NCBI GenBank assembly: GCA_900315075.1
Contig: OMXV01000005.1
Location: 124,001-188,000 of the forward strand
Origin: an uncultured Prevotellaceae bacterium
Lineage (GTDB): Bacteria; Bacteroidota; Bacteroidia; Bacteroidales; Bacteroidaceae
Reading direction: 5' to 3'
DNA: 64,000 nucleotides
The translations under genes and the position numbers were made by a program. The notes beneath the pieces were generated by a model. The model saw only the letters and a program-made list of their open reading frames with translations, was not told the DNA's origin and did no database searches. Below, one piece after another: positions 1 to 7,383 of the stretch (position 1 is its first letter; every line of letters starts with the position of its first letter).

Positions 1-1
1 A

Positions 2-1252
2 CACCAGTATCCCGATAGTGTGGTCCTCAATGGTGGTATCCTACGCGACCCTGACACAATGTACTCTTATTCGTCCAATAAAACCAATGTGGTGGTGCCT
101 GAAGGCAAGAAAGCCTCGTGGTATCTCGATTCAAGATGTAACTACACAGGAACACTTTCTGGCGCAGGAACCCTCAGCGTCTATGCCACAAGCATCCGTA
201 ACCTCATACAGGGCAACTGGAGCCAATTTGAGGGAACACTCAATGTGGGGACTTCGAAGACAGGCACTTATGACCCTGTATTCTATTTCGCTAACTCCAA
301 CGGATTAAAGAAAGCCACTGTCAATGTGACTTCCAATTTCAACAGTGGATTCCCCAACGATGGTGTTATCAATGGTTCCAACAATGTCAGCATGGGTAAT
401 CTTAAAGGAAATGGCACATTGTCGGGAAAAGGACGCTACACTATCGGTTTCCTCAACGAAGACATCACTTTCACAGGAAAACTCGATGGTTGCCTTATCA
501 CTAAAGTCGGCTCAGGTATGTGGACACTTACGCTGCCTAACAACTATGGAACTGGCACCACAGAGGTTAAGGGTGGTATCCTCAATCTCAATCATGGAAA
601 TGCCGATACACCGTTCTTCGGCAACAACAACTTGACTGTTTCTGATAGTGGTGTCGTGGCAGGAAGGGCTCAACTTTATAATGTATATCTACAGGCTGGA
701 GGCGGCATCCGCCCAGGTAGTGCCACCAGTTCATATCCCATTGGCTCTCTCAAAATAAAGACTTCGCTCTATGCTTATGAGGGGTCGCATCTTGACTTCT
801 TCGTCCTCAATGCCAAGAACTCAGGTACGTCACGCTCATACCTCGAAGTTGATGGCACGCTGTCAATCCAAGGTGTCGTTAATGTGACAACAAAGGGATA
901 CACACCTAATGAGGGCGATGAAATCATCCTCTGGACAGCTGGAAGCGTCACCGGCACTCCCACAGCTATCAATCTGCCCGACATCTCTGAGTATAATCTC
1001 GCATGGGACACCTCCGACCTGATGAATACCACAGGTGTCATCCGTGTGGTATCATCAACAAAAATAGCAAAGATTGACCACAATGCTCAGACCAAGGTAT
1101 TTGTCTATCGTGAGAATGGTGCTCATGTTGCCACATTCGATGCTTTACGCAGTGATGTGGAAAAACGCATCCGTCGATATGGTCATGGCACCTACATCCT
1201 CCGCATTACCGATGGTCGTCGTAGCGAAAACATTAAAATCATTATTAAATGA
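2..1252 (+). CDS. Secreted beta-helix (autotransporter-repeat) protein, C-terminal part
   Basis: The frame is open from base 2, so the gene begins before the window; about 416 C-terminal residues are seen. The chain is rich in G, N, T and S with short beta-strand-like repeats (GAGTLSV, GNGTLSGKG). One stretch at 510-620, GSGMWTLTLPNNYG followed by EVKGGILNLN, matches the passenger-associated autotransporter repeat used in right-handed beta-helices. The last 50 residues, ending GTYILRITDGRRSENIKIIIK in all but spelling of the first G, resemble a type IX (Por) sorting tail. I infer an exported or surface protein, possibly a pectin- or glycan-active beta-helix given the PL11 lyase next door, but the catalytic part is outside the window. 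The stop codon abuts the TTGAAGATTGAAAATTG repeat. Confidence 0.75.
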   Translation, partial: HQYPDSVVLNGGILRDPDTMYSYSSNKTNVVVPEGKKASWYLDSRCNYTGTLSGAGTLSVYATSIRNLIQGNWSQFEGTLNVGTSKTGTYDPVFYFANSNGLKKATVNVTSNFNSGFPNDGVINGSNNVSMGNLKGNGTLSGKGRYTIGFLNEDITFTGKLDGCLITKVGSGMWTLTLPNNYGTGTTEVKGGILNLNHGNADTPFFGNNNLTVSDSGVVAGRAQLYNVYLQAGGGIRPGSATSSYPIGSLKIKTSLYAYEGSHLDFFVLNAKNSGTSRSYLEVDGTLSIQGVVNVTTKGYTPNEGDEIILWTAGSVTGTPTAINLPDISEYNLAWDTSDLMNTTGVIRVVSSTKIAKIDHNAQTKVFVYRENGAHVATFDALRSDVEKRIRRYGHGTYILRITDGRRSENIKIIIK

Positions 1253-1332
1253 TTGAAGATTGAAAATTGAAGATTGAAAATTGAAGATTGAAGATTGAAG
1301 ATTGAAGATTGAAAATTTAAAATTGAAGATTG
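1250..1332 (+). repeat. TTGAAGATTGAAAATTGA-type AT-rich repeat
   Basis: About ten tandem, imperfect units of GATTGAA / GATTGAAAATT start in the stop codon of the preceding gene and run toward the PL11 leader. The same sequence family recurs at 8943-8967, 20395-20413, 23101-23146, 42178-42200, 49981-50051, 55822-55842 and 62217-62258. Several apparent minus-strand ORFs here are artefacts of the repeat. Confidence 0.9.
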
Positions 1333-1437
1333 TAGGTTGTTGATGTTCTCTTTGCTGCAACATTGTTGCAGCCTCAAATCAAATTAGAGAATCAAAACGC
1401 TCACCCATTTAATTCACCCCATCAAATCAATAAAATC

Positions 1438-3543
1438 ATGTCTAAATTCATCCTTAACTTATCCCTTTCACTCGTTTTTGGTTGTGCCGTGGCTATGGCT
1501 CAAAGCCCAACTGATACCCCAACCAGCCAGATGGAGAAACTTGACAGGGGACTCATCGCTTTCCCAACAAGTTCAGGCAAATGCTTCGTCAGTTGGAGAC
1601 TTTTGGGAACAGATGATGTTTATACCTCGTTTGAAGTCCTGAAAAATGGAGAGTCTTATCAGAAAGATATCATCAAAGCAACGTCAATGACGGTCAACGG
1701 CTCAAAGACAGACAATTTCCAGATTGTCACTTTCCATAATGGGCAACCTGTGGATACCACAGCTGTGGTTAAACCATGGGACAACTGTTACCTCCAACTC
1801 CACTTAGACCGTCCTGATGCAATGAATGGGGCTGCCTACAACCCCAACGATTGCTCGGTGGGTGATGTAGATGGCGATGGACAATATGAGATATTTGTCA
1901 AGTGGGACCCGGAGAATTCCAAGGATAATGCACAATCGGGAACGACTAATCCTGTCATTATAGACTGTTACAAACTCGATGGTACACGTCTGTGGCGTGT
2001 CAACCTCGGCAACAATATCAGGGCTGGTGCACATTACACACAGTTCATGGTCTATGACTTCGATGGCGATGGTAAGGCAGAGATGATTTGCAAGACAGCA
2101 CCTGGTTCAAAAGATGGTAATGGCAACTATGTCAATGCCGCTGCCACGGATGCTACTATTCTCAGTACGAGCAATAATGTGGATTTCCGCAATTCCGATG
2201 GAAGAATCCTTCGCGGCGCGGAATACCTCACTGTGTTTAATGGAGAAACAGGGGCTGCTGTGCACACTATTTGGTATAATCCCAACCGTGCAGGAAAGTT
2301 CAACCAGGCAAGTGACCATCCAGAGAAGAGTTTCTGGAACGATAACTATGGCAACCGTGCCGACCGCCACCTGGCGTGTGTGGCATACCTCGACGGTCCT
2401 GATCATAATCCCAGTGCTGTGATGGTTCGTGGCTATTACACACGGGCCTATCTATGGGCTGTAGATTTTGATGGCACACAACTGACACATAAGTGGTTGC
2501 ATGCCTCTACAACAAGAAATACTGTGGAATTGTATGATGCCAACTGGGCAAAGACAACCAAGTCTTACAACAGTAATACAAGTGGGGTGGGGAATTACTA
2601 TACCATGTTTGGCAATGGTAACCACAATCTCTCCGTTGCGGATGTTGATGGTGACGGATGCGATGAGATTATATGGGGAAGTGGTGCTGTCGATAATGAT
2701 GGAAGCTTGCTCTACAGTGTGGGTTTCGGACATGGAGATGCCATTCATCTGGCTGACCTCGATCCCGACCGACCTGGGTATGAACTTTTTGACGTTCATG
2801 AGGAGAGTGTGGGTGAGTATGGTGCTGACCTACATGATGCCGCCACAGGTGAGGTGCTCGTCAGAAAAACTTCAACAAGAGACACTGGCCGAGGGCTGGC
2901 AGCTGACTTCGACGCTGATTATCGTGGAGCGGAGTTCACATACGCCACACAGACAGCGTCCTATAAAATCAATGGCGTCAGAATTTATGATGCCAATCCG
3001 GGGATGAACTTCCGCATCTACTGGGATGGAGATGAATATGAGGAACTCTACAATGATATTACTGTCTCAAAATGGGAAAAAGGTAAAACGAATGCCTTAG
3101 GGATGGGGTTTGGACGAAATGCCTTGAGTGCATATGGAAATCCCGCATCATGCAACAGCACAAAGGCGACCCCCAATCTCACTGCTGATATCTTCGGAGA
3201 CTGGCGTGAAGAAGTCATACTTTGGAGCAAAACCGATGGTGCTACCCTTAATATCTATTCCTCGGCATATCCCACCGATTATCGTGTGCCCACACTCATG
3301 CACGATCATGTCTATCGCATGGGTATCGCATGGCAGAATGTGGCATACAACCAACCACCACATCTGGGCTATTTCCTACCCGATTTCATCGCCTCGTTTC
3401 AAGGTGTAGACCCCGCTGGAGTCCAAGAACATATCGTTGATGCAGATTCCTCCGACACCTACTACAATCTTATGGGCGTGAAAGTCGCTAATCCACAACG
3501 TGGTGTCTATATCCACAAAGGGCGCAAAATCATTGTCAAGTAG
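1438..3543 (+). CDS. Rhamnogalacturonan endolyase, PL11 family
   Basis: Cleaves the rhamnose-galacturonate backbone of rhamnogalacturonan I by beta-elimination. The 701-residue product has a signal peptide ending AVAMAQ, then an eight-bladed propeller-type PL11 domain. Calcium-binding repeats typical of the family are visible: GDVDGDGQYE, YDFDGDGKAE and VADVDGDGCDE; DIFGDWREEVI near the C-terminus is also characteristic. The last residues, YNLMGVKVANPQRGVYIHKG plus RKIIVK, look like the short Por-type tag common in Prevotella. An in-frame ATG at 1363 would add 25 residues before the signal peptide, so 1438 is preferred. The GH105 at 23128-24255 would take its unsaturated products. Family assignment is confident; substrate detail is inferred. 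Confidence 0.93.
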   Translation: MSKFILNLSLSLVFGCAVAMAQSPTDTPTSQMEKLDRGLIAFPTSSGKCFVSWRLLGTDDVYTSFEVLKNGESYQKDIIKATSMTVNGSKTDNFQIVTFHNGQPVDTTAVVKPWDNCYLQLHLDRPDAMNGAAYNPNDCSVGDVDGDGQYEIFVKWDPENSKDNAQSGTTNPVIIDCYKLDGTRLWRVNLGNNIRAGAHYTQFMVYDFDGDGKAEMICKTAPGSKDGNGNYVNAAATDATILSTSNNVDFRNSDGRILRGAEYLTVFNGETGAAVHTIWYNPNRAGKFNQASDHPEKSFWNDNYGNRADRHLACVAYLDGPDHNPSAVMVRGYYTRAYLWAVDFDGTQLTHKWLHASTTRNTVELYDANWAKTTKSYNSNTSGVGNYYTMFGNGNHNLSVADVDGDGCDEIIWGSGAVDNDGSLLYSVGFGHGDAIHLADLDPDRPGYELFDVHEESVGEYGADLHDAATGEVLVRKTSTRDTGRGLAADFDADYRGAEFTYATQTASYKINGVRIYDANPGMNFRIYWDGDEYEELYNDITVSKWEKGKTNALGMGFGRNALSAYGNPASCNSTKATPNLTADIFGDWREEVILWSKTDGATLNIYSSAYPTDYRVPTLMHDHVYRMGIAWQNVAYNQPPHLGYFLPDFIASFQGVDPAGVQEHIVDADSSDTYYNLMGVKVANPQRGVYIHKGRKIIVK

Positions 3544-3654
3544 AACGTTACTTTTGCATGCCCTAATAACAGAAATACGACTATTTTTGTGATTCCATCA
3601 AGTTCTTTTTTTCTTAAAAATAATTAATTTTAATGTAGGATGGATTTTTTGTGT

Positions 3655-3662
3655 TATCTTTG
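3655..3662 (+). promoter_or_regulatory. -7 box TATCTTTG upstream of the GH73 gene
   Basis: Matches the Bacteroidota consensus TAnnTTTG. It lies 79 bases before the start codon at 3742, in an AT-rich 200-base gap after the PL11 gene. No clear -33 TTTG at the usual 19-21 spacing. Confidence 0.6.
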
Positions 3663-3741
3663 CAAAAGTTACGCAATCATAGGGATAACCTAATAACACA
3701 ATCAGCCGTAAGTCTCGGCTAAAGGTATTCATACAGTATTT

Positions 3742-4665
3742 ATGGTAAAAAAGTGTATTCTCGCATTATGTCTTTTTATTTGCTGCAATACTATCTCTGC
3801 ACAGCAAATCAGGTGGAATGCGGATTTTCAGGAGTATATCGACACATATAAGGATTTGGCCATAGAGGAAATGGTCGAATACCACATTCCTGCAAGTATC
3901 ACATTGGCACAGGGGTTGTTGGAAAGTGGGGCAGGGAAGAGTTATCTCTCGCGCCAGGGCAACAACCATTTTGGCATCAAAAGTCATGGATGGGAGGGAC
4001 GTACCATCCGGCATGATGATGATGCAAAACAAGAACTTTTCCGCGCCTACAACTCCGTTCGTGAGAGCTATGAGGACCATAGCCGTTTCTTAGCAAATAG
4101 AGATAGGTATCAGCGATTATTCCAGTTGAGTACAACAGATTATAAAGGGTGGGCACACGGACTGAAAGCCTGTGGCTATGCTACAAGTCCATCATACGCA
4201 AACCGTCTCATTGCCATTATTGAGACTTACAAATTGTATGAATATGATAAAACACCTGCTGTCAAAAAACCAGATGTTAATTTGGCAGCCACTGGATATA
4301 ATTCACCTGACCTCACTCAACTGCATATCATTAAACACTACAATAACAATCGATATCTCTATGCTCGTAAAGGAGATTCATTTGAAAGCATCGCCCGCGA
4401 GGTAGGTATTTCAGCCGATAATCTCGCAAAATACAATGAGCGAAATGTTCATTCGCAACTTCAGGAAGGTGATGTCATCTATTTAGCAAAAAAGCAGAAA
4501 AAAGCAGAGAAACGCTATAAGCATCATAAACATGTTGTGCAGCCAGGCGAGAGTATGTACCTTATTTCACAGAAATATGGCATCCGTCTCGCAAGCCTCT
4601 ATAAACTTAACAATCTTACTCCTGCCTACCAGATTCGTGTAGGCGACAAACTGAAAGTTTGTTAA
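3742..4665 (+). CDS. Secreted glucosaminidase (GH73) with LysM domains
   Basis: Peptidoglycan hydrolase, probably an endo-beta-N-acetylglucosaminidase acting in the periplasm or at the cell surface. The 307 residues hold a signal peptide (cut near NTISAQ), a GH73/FlgJ-like domain at about 25-170 with the catalytic glutamate E61 in GLLESGAGKS and the downstream GNNHFGIK and GYATSPSYA motifs, then two LysM-like modules at about 195-245 and 262-307 (HVVQPGESMYLISQKYGI). LysM binds the glycan strand. The gene has its own -7 box and is followed 30 bases later by xpt, so the two may be cotranscribed. Length and domain order match Bacteroidales homologues. Function assignment is confident; in vivo role (division, remodelling) is not shown by sequence. 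Confidence 0.92.
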   Translation: MVKKCILALCLFICCNTISAQQIRWNADFQEYIDTYKDLAIEEMVEYHIPASITLAQGLLESGAGKSYLSRQGNNHFGIKSHGWEGRTIRHDDDAKQELFRAYNSVRESYEDHSRFLANRDRYQRLFQLSTTDYKGWAHGLKACGYATSPSYANRLIAIIETYKLYEYDKTPAVKKPDVNLAATGYNSPDLTQLHIIKHYNNNRYLYARKGDSFESIAREVGISADNLAKYNERNVHSQLQEGDVIYLAKKQKKAEKRYKHHKHVVQPGESMYLISQKYGIRLASLYKLNNLTPAYQIRVGDKLKVC

Positions 4666-4695
4666 GTGGGTTCAATATAATGGTATTAGCGTGAT

Positions 4696-5274
4696 ATGAA
4701 TTTCCTTGAAGAGAAAATATTGACCGATGGAGTGGTTAAACCGGGGAATGTCCTAAAAATCGACAATTTTCTTAACCACCAGATAGACATTGGCATTATC
4801 CGGCAAATTGCGAATGAGCTGAAAAGACGTTTTCTGCCTGCCGAGGTCAACAAGGTGCTAACCATCGAGGCAAGTGGTATAGCTATTGCCACTATGTTGG
4901 CAAACCTCTACGATGTGCCTGTGGTATTCGCAAAGAAAAGTGAGACAGTAAGTAATACCGATGAAAAATACATTGCCCAAGCTTATTCATTCACGCACAA
5001 GCGGATGAATGATGTCTTTGTGTCAAGACCATATCTAAAAAATACCGACAAAGTACTCATTGTGGATGACTTCCTCGCAGACGGACAGGCTGCGCATGCA
5101 CTTATCGATATTGTTCGTCAAGCTGGGGGAGAGGTAGTCGGTATTGGTGTCGCCGTTGAGAAAGGACAACAAATGGGTGGCGCTTTGTTGAGGCAAGAAG
5201 GCTACAAGCTGGAGTCGATTGCTATCATAGAGGAAATGGACTACAAAACCCAAGCCATTCGGTTCCGACAATAA
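4696..5274 (+). CDS. xpt: Xanthine phosphoribosyltransferase
   Basis: Converts xanthine and PRPP to XMP in purine salvage; cytosolic. The 192 residues match the family length. The PRPP-binding loop VLIVDDFLADGQA sits at residues 120-132, VNKVLTIEASGIAIATMLA at 51-69 is the conserved central strand region, and KKSETVSNTDEKY is a typical family segment. It follows the GH73 gene by 30 bases with no intervening terminator. No purine riboswitch is visible upstream. Confidence 0.95.
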   Translation: MNFLEEKILTDGVVKPGNVLKIDNFLNHQIDIGIIRQIANELKRRFLPAEVNKVLTIEASGIAIATMLANLYDVPVVFAKKSETVSNTDEKYIAQAYSFTHKRMNDVFVSRPYLKNTDKVLIVDDFLADGQAAHALIDIVRQAGGEVVGIGVAVEKGQQMGGALLRQEGYKLESIAIIEEMDYKTQAIRFRQ

Positions 5275-5532
5275 CCTATGGTATAGTATCACCGACTCTG
5301 AAAGAGTGAACCCTGTAGGAGGTTGATATGGGTAGCCAGCCATTACAATGGTTGGGAATTATAATGATTCTGGGAAAGGTGCCTTTAGGTACGCTATATT
5401 AGAAGCTGTTCCGTTATTCCATCTATTTTTATTGCATGCATTTTTTATACGATTATTTTTTTGCATGCAGTAAAATATCTGTTCAGCTGACAAATAATTG
5501 ATCATTTTTGAACGCTTTTCCAAAAGTTTTAT
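5275..5532. other. Intergenic region with two small hairpins
   Basis: No gene seen. ACTCT gaa AGAGT (5295-5307) and CCAGCCATT ac AATGGTTGG (5336-5355) are adjacent inverted repeats; the 9-base word TTGCATGCA occurs twice, at about 5430 and 5460. The hairpins may end the GH73-xpt transcript but neither has a clear T-run. It could also be a degraded dispersed repeat. Confidence 0.5.
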
Positions 5533-5540
5533 TATCTTTG
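5533..5540 (+). promoter_or_regulatory. -7 box TATCTTTG for the 6S-like RNA
   Basis: Consensus TAnnTTTG box; the expected start is near 5547. The only plus-strand product that follows closely is the structured RNA. Confidence 0.6.
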
Positions 5541-5546
5541 TAACGT

Positions 5547-5798
5547 CAATTGTTTTATTAGGCATTTGACAGACATTTGAAGAAAGCGCATTTCGCTTAT
5601 TCTGACCCTGTGAACTTGGACACTTCACGGTTGGCGCAAGCCTACGTAATATCAGAATATGGGAAAAGACGCTCTTCTTGGTGTGTATTCGTATATTTGA
5701 CGAAATACAGCCAAGTGGAGTTAATAACCCTGACTGTATTACGAGGAGTCCAAGCCTAACAGGGCAGAAAGGGAATGTTGACTCCGCTTTTCTTTTTA
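5547..5798 (+). ncRNA. ssrS: Long rod-like structured RNA, probable 6S RNA (Bacteroidales type)
   Basis: A set of nested complementary segments folds the region into one long interrupted rod. TTCTG 5600-5604 pairs with CAGAA 5765-5769; CCCTGT 5606-5611 with ACAGGG 5759-5764; CTTGGAC 5615-5621 with GTCCAAG 5748-5754; CGTAATA 5645-5651 with TATTACG 5737-5743; TCAG 5652-5655 with CTGA 5730-5733; CTTGG 5677-5681 with CCAAG 5711-5715; an apical TATTCGT/ACGAAATA closes it. The gap between the CTTGGAC and CGTAATA helices leaves a central bubble, as in 6S RNA, which binds RNA polymerase. It has its own -7 box and ends in a T-rich run (5789-5797); GGAGTC 5745-5750 and GACTCC 5780-5785 can form an alternative terminator hairpin. 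Structure is directly visible; the 6S identity is inferred from shape and length. Confidence 0.7.
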
Positions 5799-5858
5799 TG
5801 CCTTAAACAAGTATTGAAAAACCGCACTTTAGAGTCATGAGGACACAATATTATTGGT

Positions 5859-6251
5859 ATGATTAAATGCTCTGAGTGTAATCAAATCTTTGATGAGAAA
5901 TTGAAAGAGTGTCCAAATTGTGGATGCCCAAGCGAACATGCACAAATAATTGAAAGTATAGACAAGAATGATTGTGTAACAACCGACACAGGCTATAAGC
6001 ATGAGCGACAAATCCAATATTATGCTAATTTCATGTATGGATTATCTATATCTATAGGTGTATTAATTCTATTACTATTTATTATTTGGGGAACCATGGT
6101 TGGTGGTGGTATGGGATTTATTATAGGCTTAATTTTGGGAGGGATTGTGTTTGGATTAATGTGGGTTTTTGCATTGATTTCCAAAGCATACTTAATAATA
6201 TATGCTAATATTTCCGTAAATCTCCATGAAATTAACATGAAAATAAAGTAA
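5859..6251 (+). CDS. Zinc-ribbon membrane protein
   Basis: A 130-residue protein of unknown function. The N-terminus has a four-cysteine zinc ribbon (C4-x2-C7 and C18-x2-C21). A linker follows, then two hydrophobic segments at about 50-75 and 80-108 rich in glycine and isoleucine (GGGMGFIIGLILGGIVFGL). The ribbon is probably cytosolic. The stop codon is one base before the ATG of the next gene, which also starts with a zinc ribbon and has a membrane segment, so the two are very likely one operon and may work together. No further family recognised. Confidence 0.8.
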   Translation: MIKCSECNQIFDEKLKECPNCGCPSEHAQIIESIDKNDCVTTDTGYKHERQIQYYANFMYGLSISIGVLILLLFIIWGTMVGGGMGFIIGLILGGIVFGLMWVFALISKAYLIIYANISVNLHEINMKIK

Positions 6252-6252
6252 T

Positions 6253-7185
6253 ATGGCACTAATAAAATGTAAGGGATGTGGGCACATGGTATCAGACAAG
6301 GGTACAAAATGTCCGAAATGTGGAACTTTAATTAATGAAACTGAATCAAAATTAGCAACAACCTCCCAAGAATCAAAAATAGAGGTTAATAATATCCAAG
6401 AGGAATCCATTTCATCCGTGGGTGAAAATGTAGAGGAATCTCATAGGAGTAAGAAAGGCATTGTTGCTATTATCTGTGGCATCATATTCATGGCTTTAGC
6501 GGTTGGAGGCTATTTCTTATGGAAAAACAATAGTGGTGGACTGGTAGAATTGTTTTCTGATGACCATCCTGCCTATTCAGCAGAACTTGTAGAGAATGCA
6601 GAGAAAGGAGATCCCATTGCACAATGTGATTTAGGCTTATGCTATCATCATGGTGAGGGTGTTGAGCAGGATTGTGCAGAAGCTGCAAGATGGTTTAGAA
6701 AATCGGCCGAGCAAGGATATGCGAGAGGGCAGAGTGATTTAGGCGTATATTATTATCATGGTATAGGTGTTAAACAGAATTACGCAGAAGCTGCAAGATG
6801 GTTTAGAAGATCTGCCGATCAAGGATATGCGAGAGGACAGAAAAACTTAGGTTTAAGTTATTTTAATGGTGAAGGTGTCGAACAGGATTATGCAGAAGCA
6901 GCACGTTGGTTTAGAAAATCGGCCGAGCAAGGAGATGCGAGCGGGCAAATCCTTTTAGGTATGAACTATATTGATGGTAAAGGTGTCGAACAGGATTATG
7001 CAGAAGCAGCACGTTGGTTTAGAAAATCAGCAGAGCAAGGAGATGCAGTTGGACAGAATGAATTAGGTGTATGCTATTATTATGGTGAAGGTGTAGATCG
7101 TGACTATGATGAGGCAGAACGTTGGTTCCAGAAGGCTGCAGATCAAGGTCACGAACAAGCAATAGAAGTATTGAAAGATTTTTAG
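6253..7185 (+). CDS. Zinc-ribbon, membrane-anchored Sel1-repeat protein
   Basis: The 310 residues contain a zinc ribbon (C6-x2-C9, C20-x2-C23), a charged linker, one membrane helix at about 70-90 (IVAIICGIIFMALAVGGYFL), and five tandem Sel1-like repeats of 36 residues from about 115 to the end, each carrying A.G...AQ..LG..Y..G.GV..DY.EA.RWF.K.A.QG. Sel1 repeats are alpha-helical protein-binding solenoids. The repeats would lie outside the membrane, the ribbon inside. Successive repeats are very similar in DNA, suggesting recent duplication. Translation is probably coupled to the preceding gene. Partner and role unknown; a scaffold or stress-response role would fit the fold but is not shown. 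Confidence 0.87.
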   Translation: MALIKCKGCGHMVSDKGTKCPKCGTLINETESKLATTSQESKIEVNNIQEESISSVGENVEESHRSKKGIVAIICGIIFMALAVGGYFLWKNNSGGLVELFSDDHPAYSAELVENAEKGDPIAQCDLGLCYHHGEGVEQDCAEAARWFRKSAEQGYARGQSDLGVYYYHGIGVKQNYAEAARWFRRSADQGYARGQKNLGLSYFNGEGVEQDYAEAARWFRKSAEQGDASGQILLGMNYIDGKGVEQDYAEAARWFRKSAEQGDAVGQNELGVCYYYGEGVDRDYDEAERWFQKAADQGHEQAIEVLKDF

Positions 7186-7234
7186 AATTGTATTTGAAAA
7201 TGTAGAGACATCACGTGGTTTTATATTATACCCA

Positions 7235-7311
7235 GGTGTGAGCGACTTTTCTTATTTGTAACACGGGCAGCCGAGAGCCTACAATTGGGATAAGTAAAGT
7301 TTGCTCACACC
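7235..7311. repeat. Long nested inverted repeat (large hairpin)
   Basis: GGTGTGAGC (7235-7243) is a perfect inverted match to GCTCACACC (7303-7311); inside it ACTTTTCTTAT (7245-7255) pairs with ATAAGTAAAGT (7290-7300) with one mismatch, and TTGTA (7256-7260) with TACAA (7280-7284). It fills the gap between the Sel1 gene and the next promoter and may end the upstream transcript. It contains GTGAGCGA and CCGAG words like the other stem-loop units in this window. Confidence 0.75.
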
Positions 7312-7352
7312 ATTTATTTTGTGATTCGCTTTATTTTTTCGAAATTATTCCT

Positions 7353-7360
7353 TATTTTTG
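7353..7360 (+). promoter_or_regulatory. -7 box TATTTTTG before the DUF1703 gene
   Basis: Consensus TAnnTTTG box 23 bases upstream of the ATG at 7384. It lies downstream of the ATG-less extension that starts at 7321, so it decides in favour of the 7384 start. Confidence 0.65.
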
Positions 7361-7383
7361 TGGTCGAAAAAGAAAGATACGTT

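Noticed and set aside
1145-1377. Minus-strand ORFs over the AT-rich repeat
   Set aside because: They are products of the tandem GATTGAA repeat (FNFKFSIFNLQ-like sequence) and lie against the coding frames.
5577-5759. 60-codon plus-strand ORF
   Set aside because: It lies wholly in the structured RNA and has no protein-like features.
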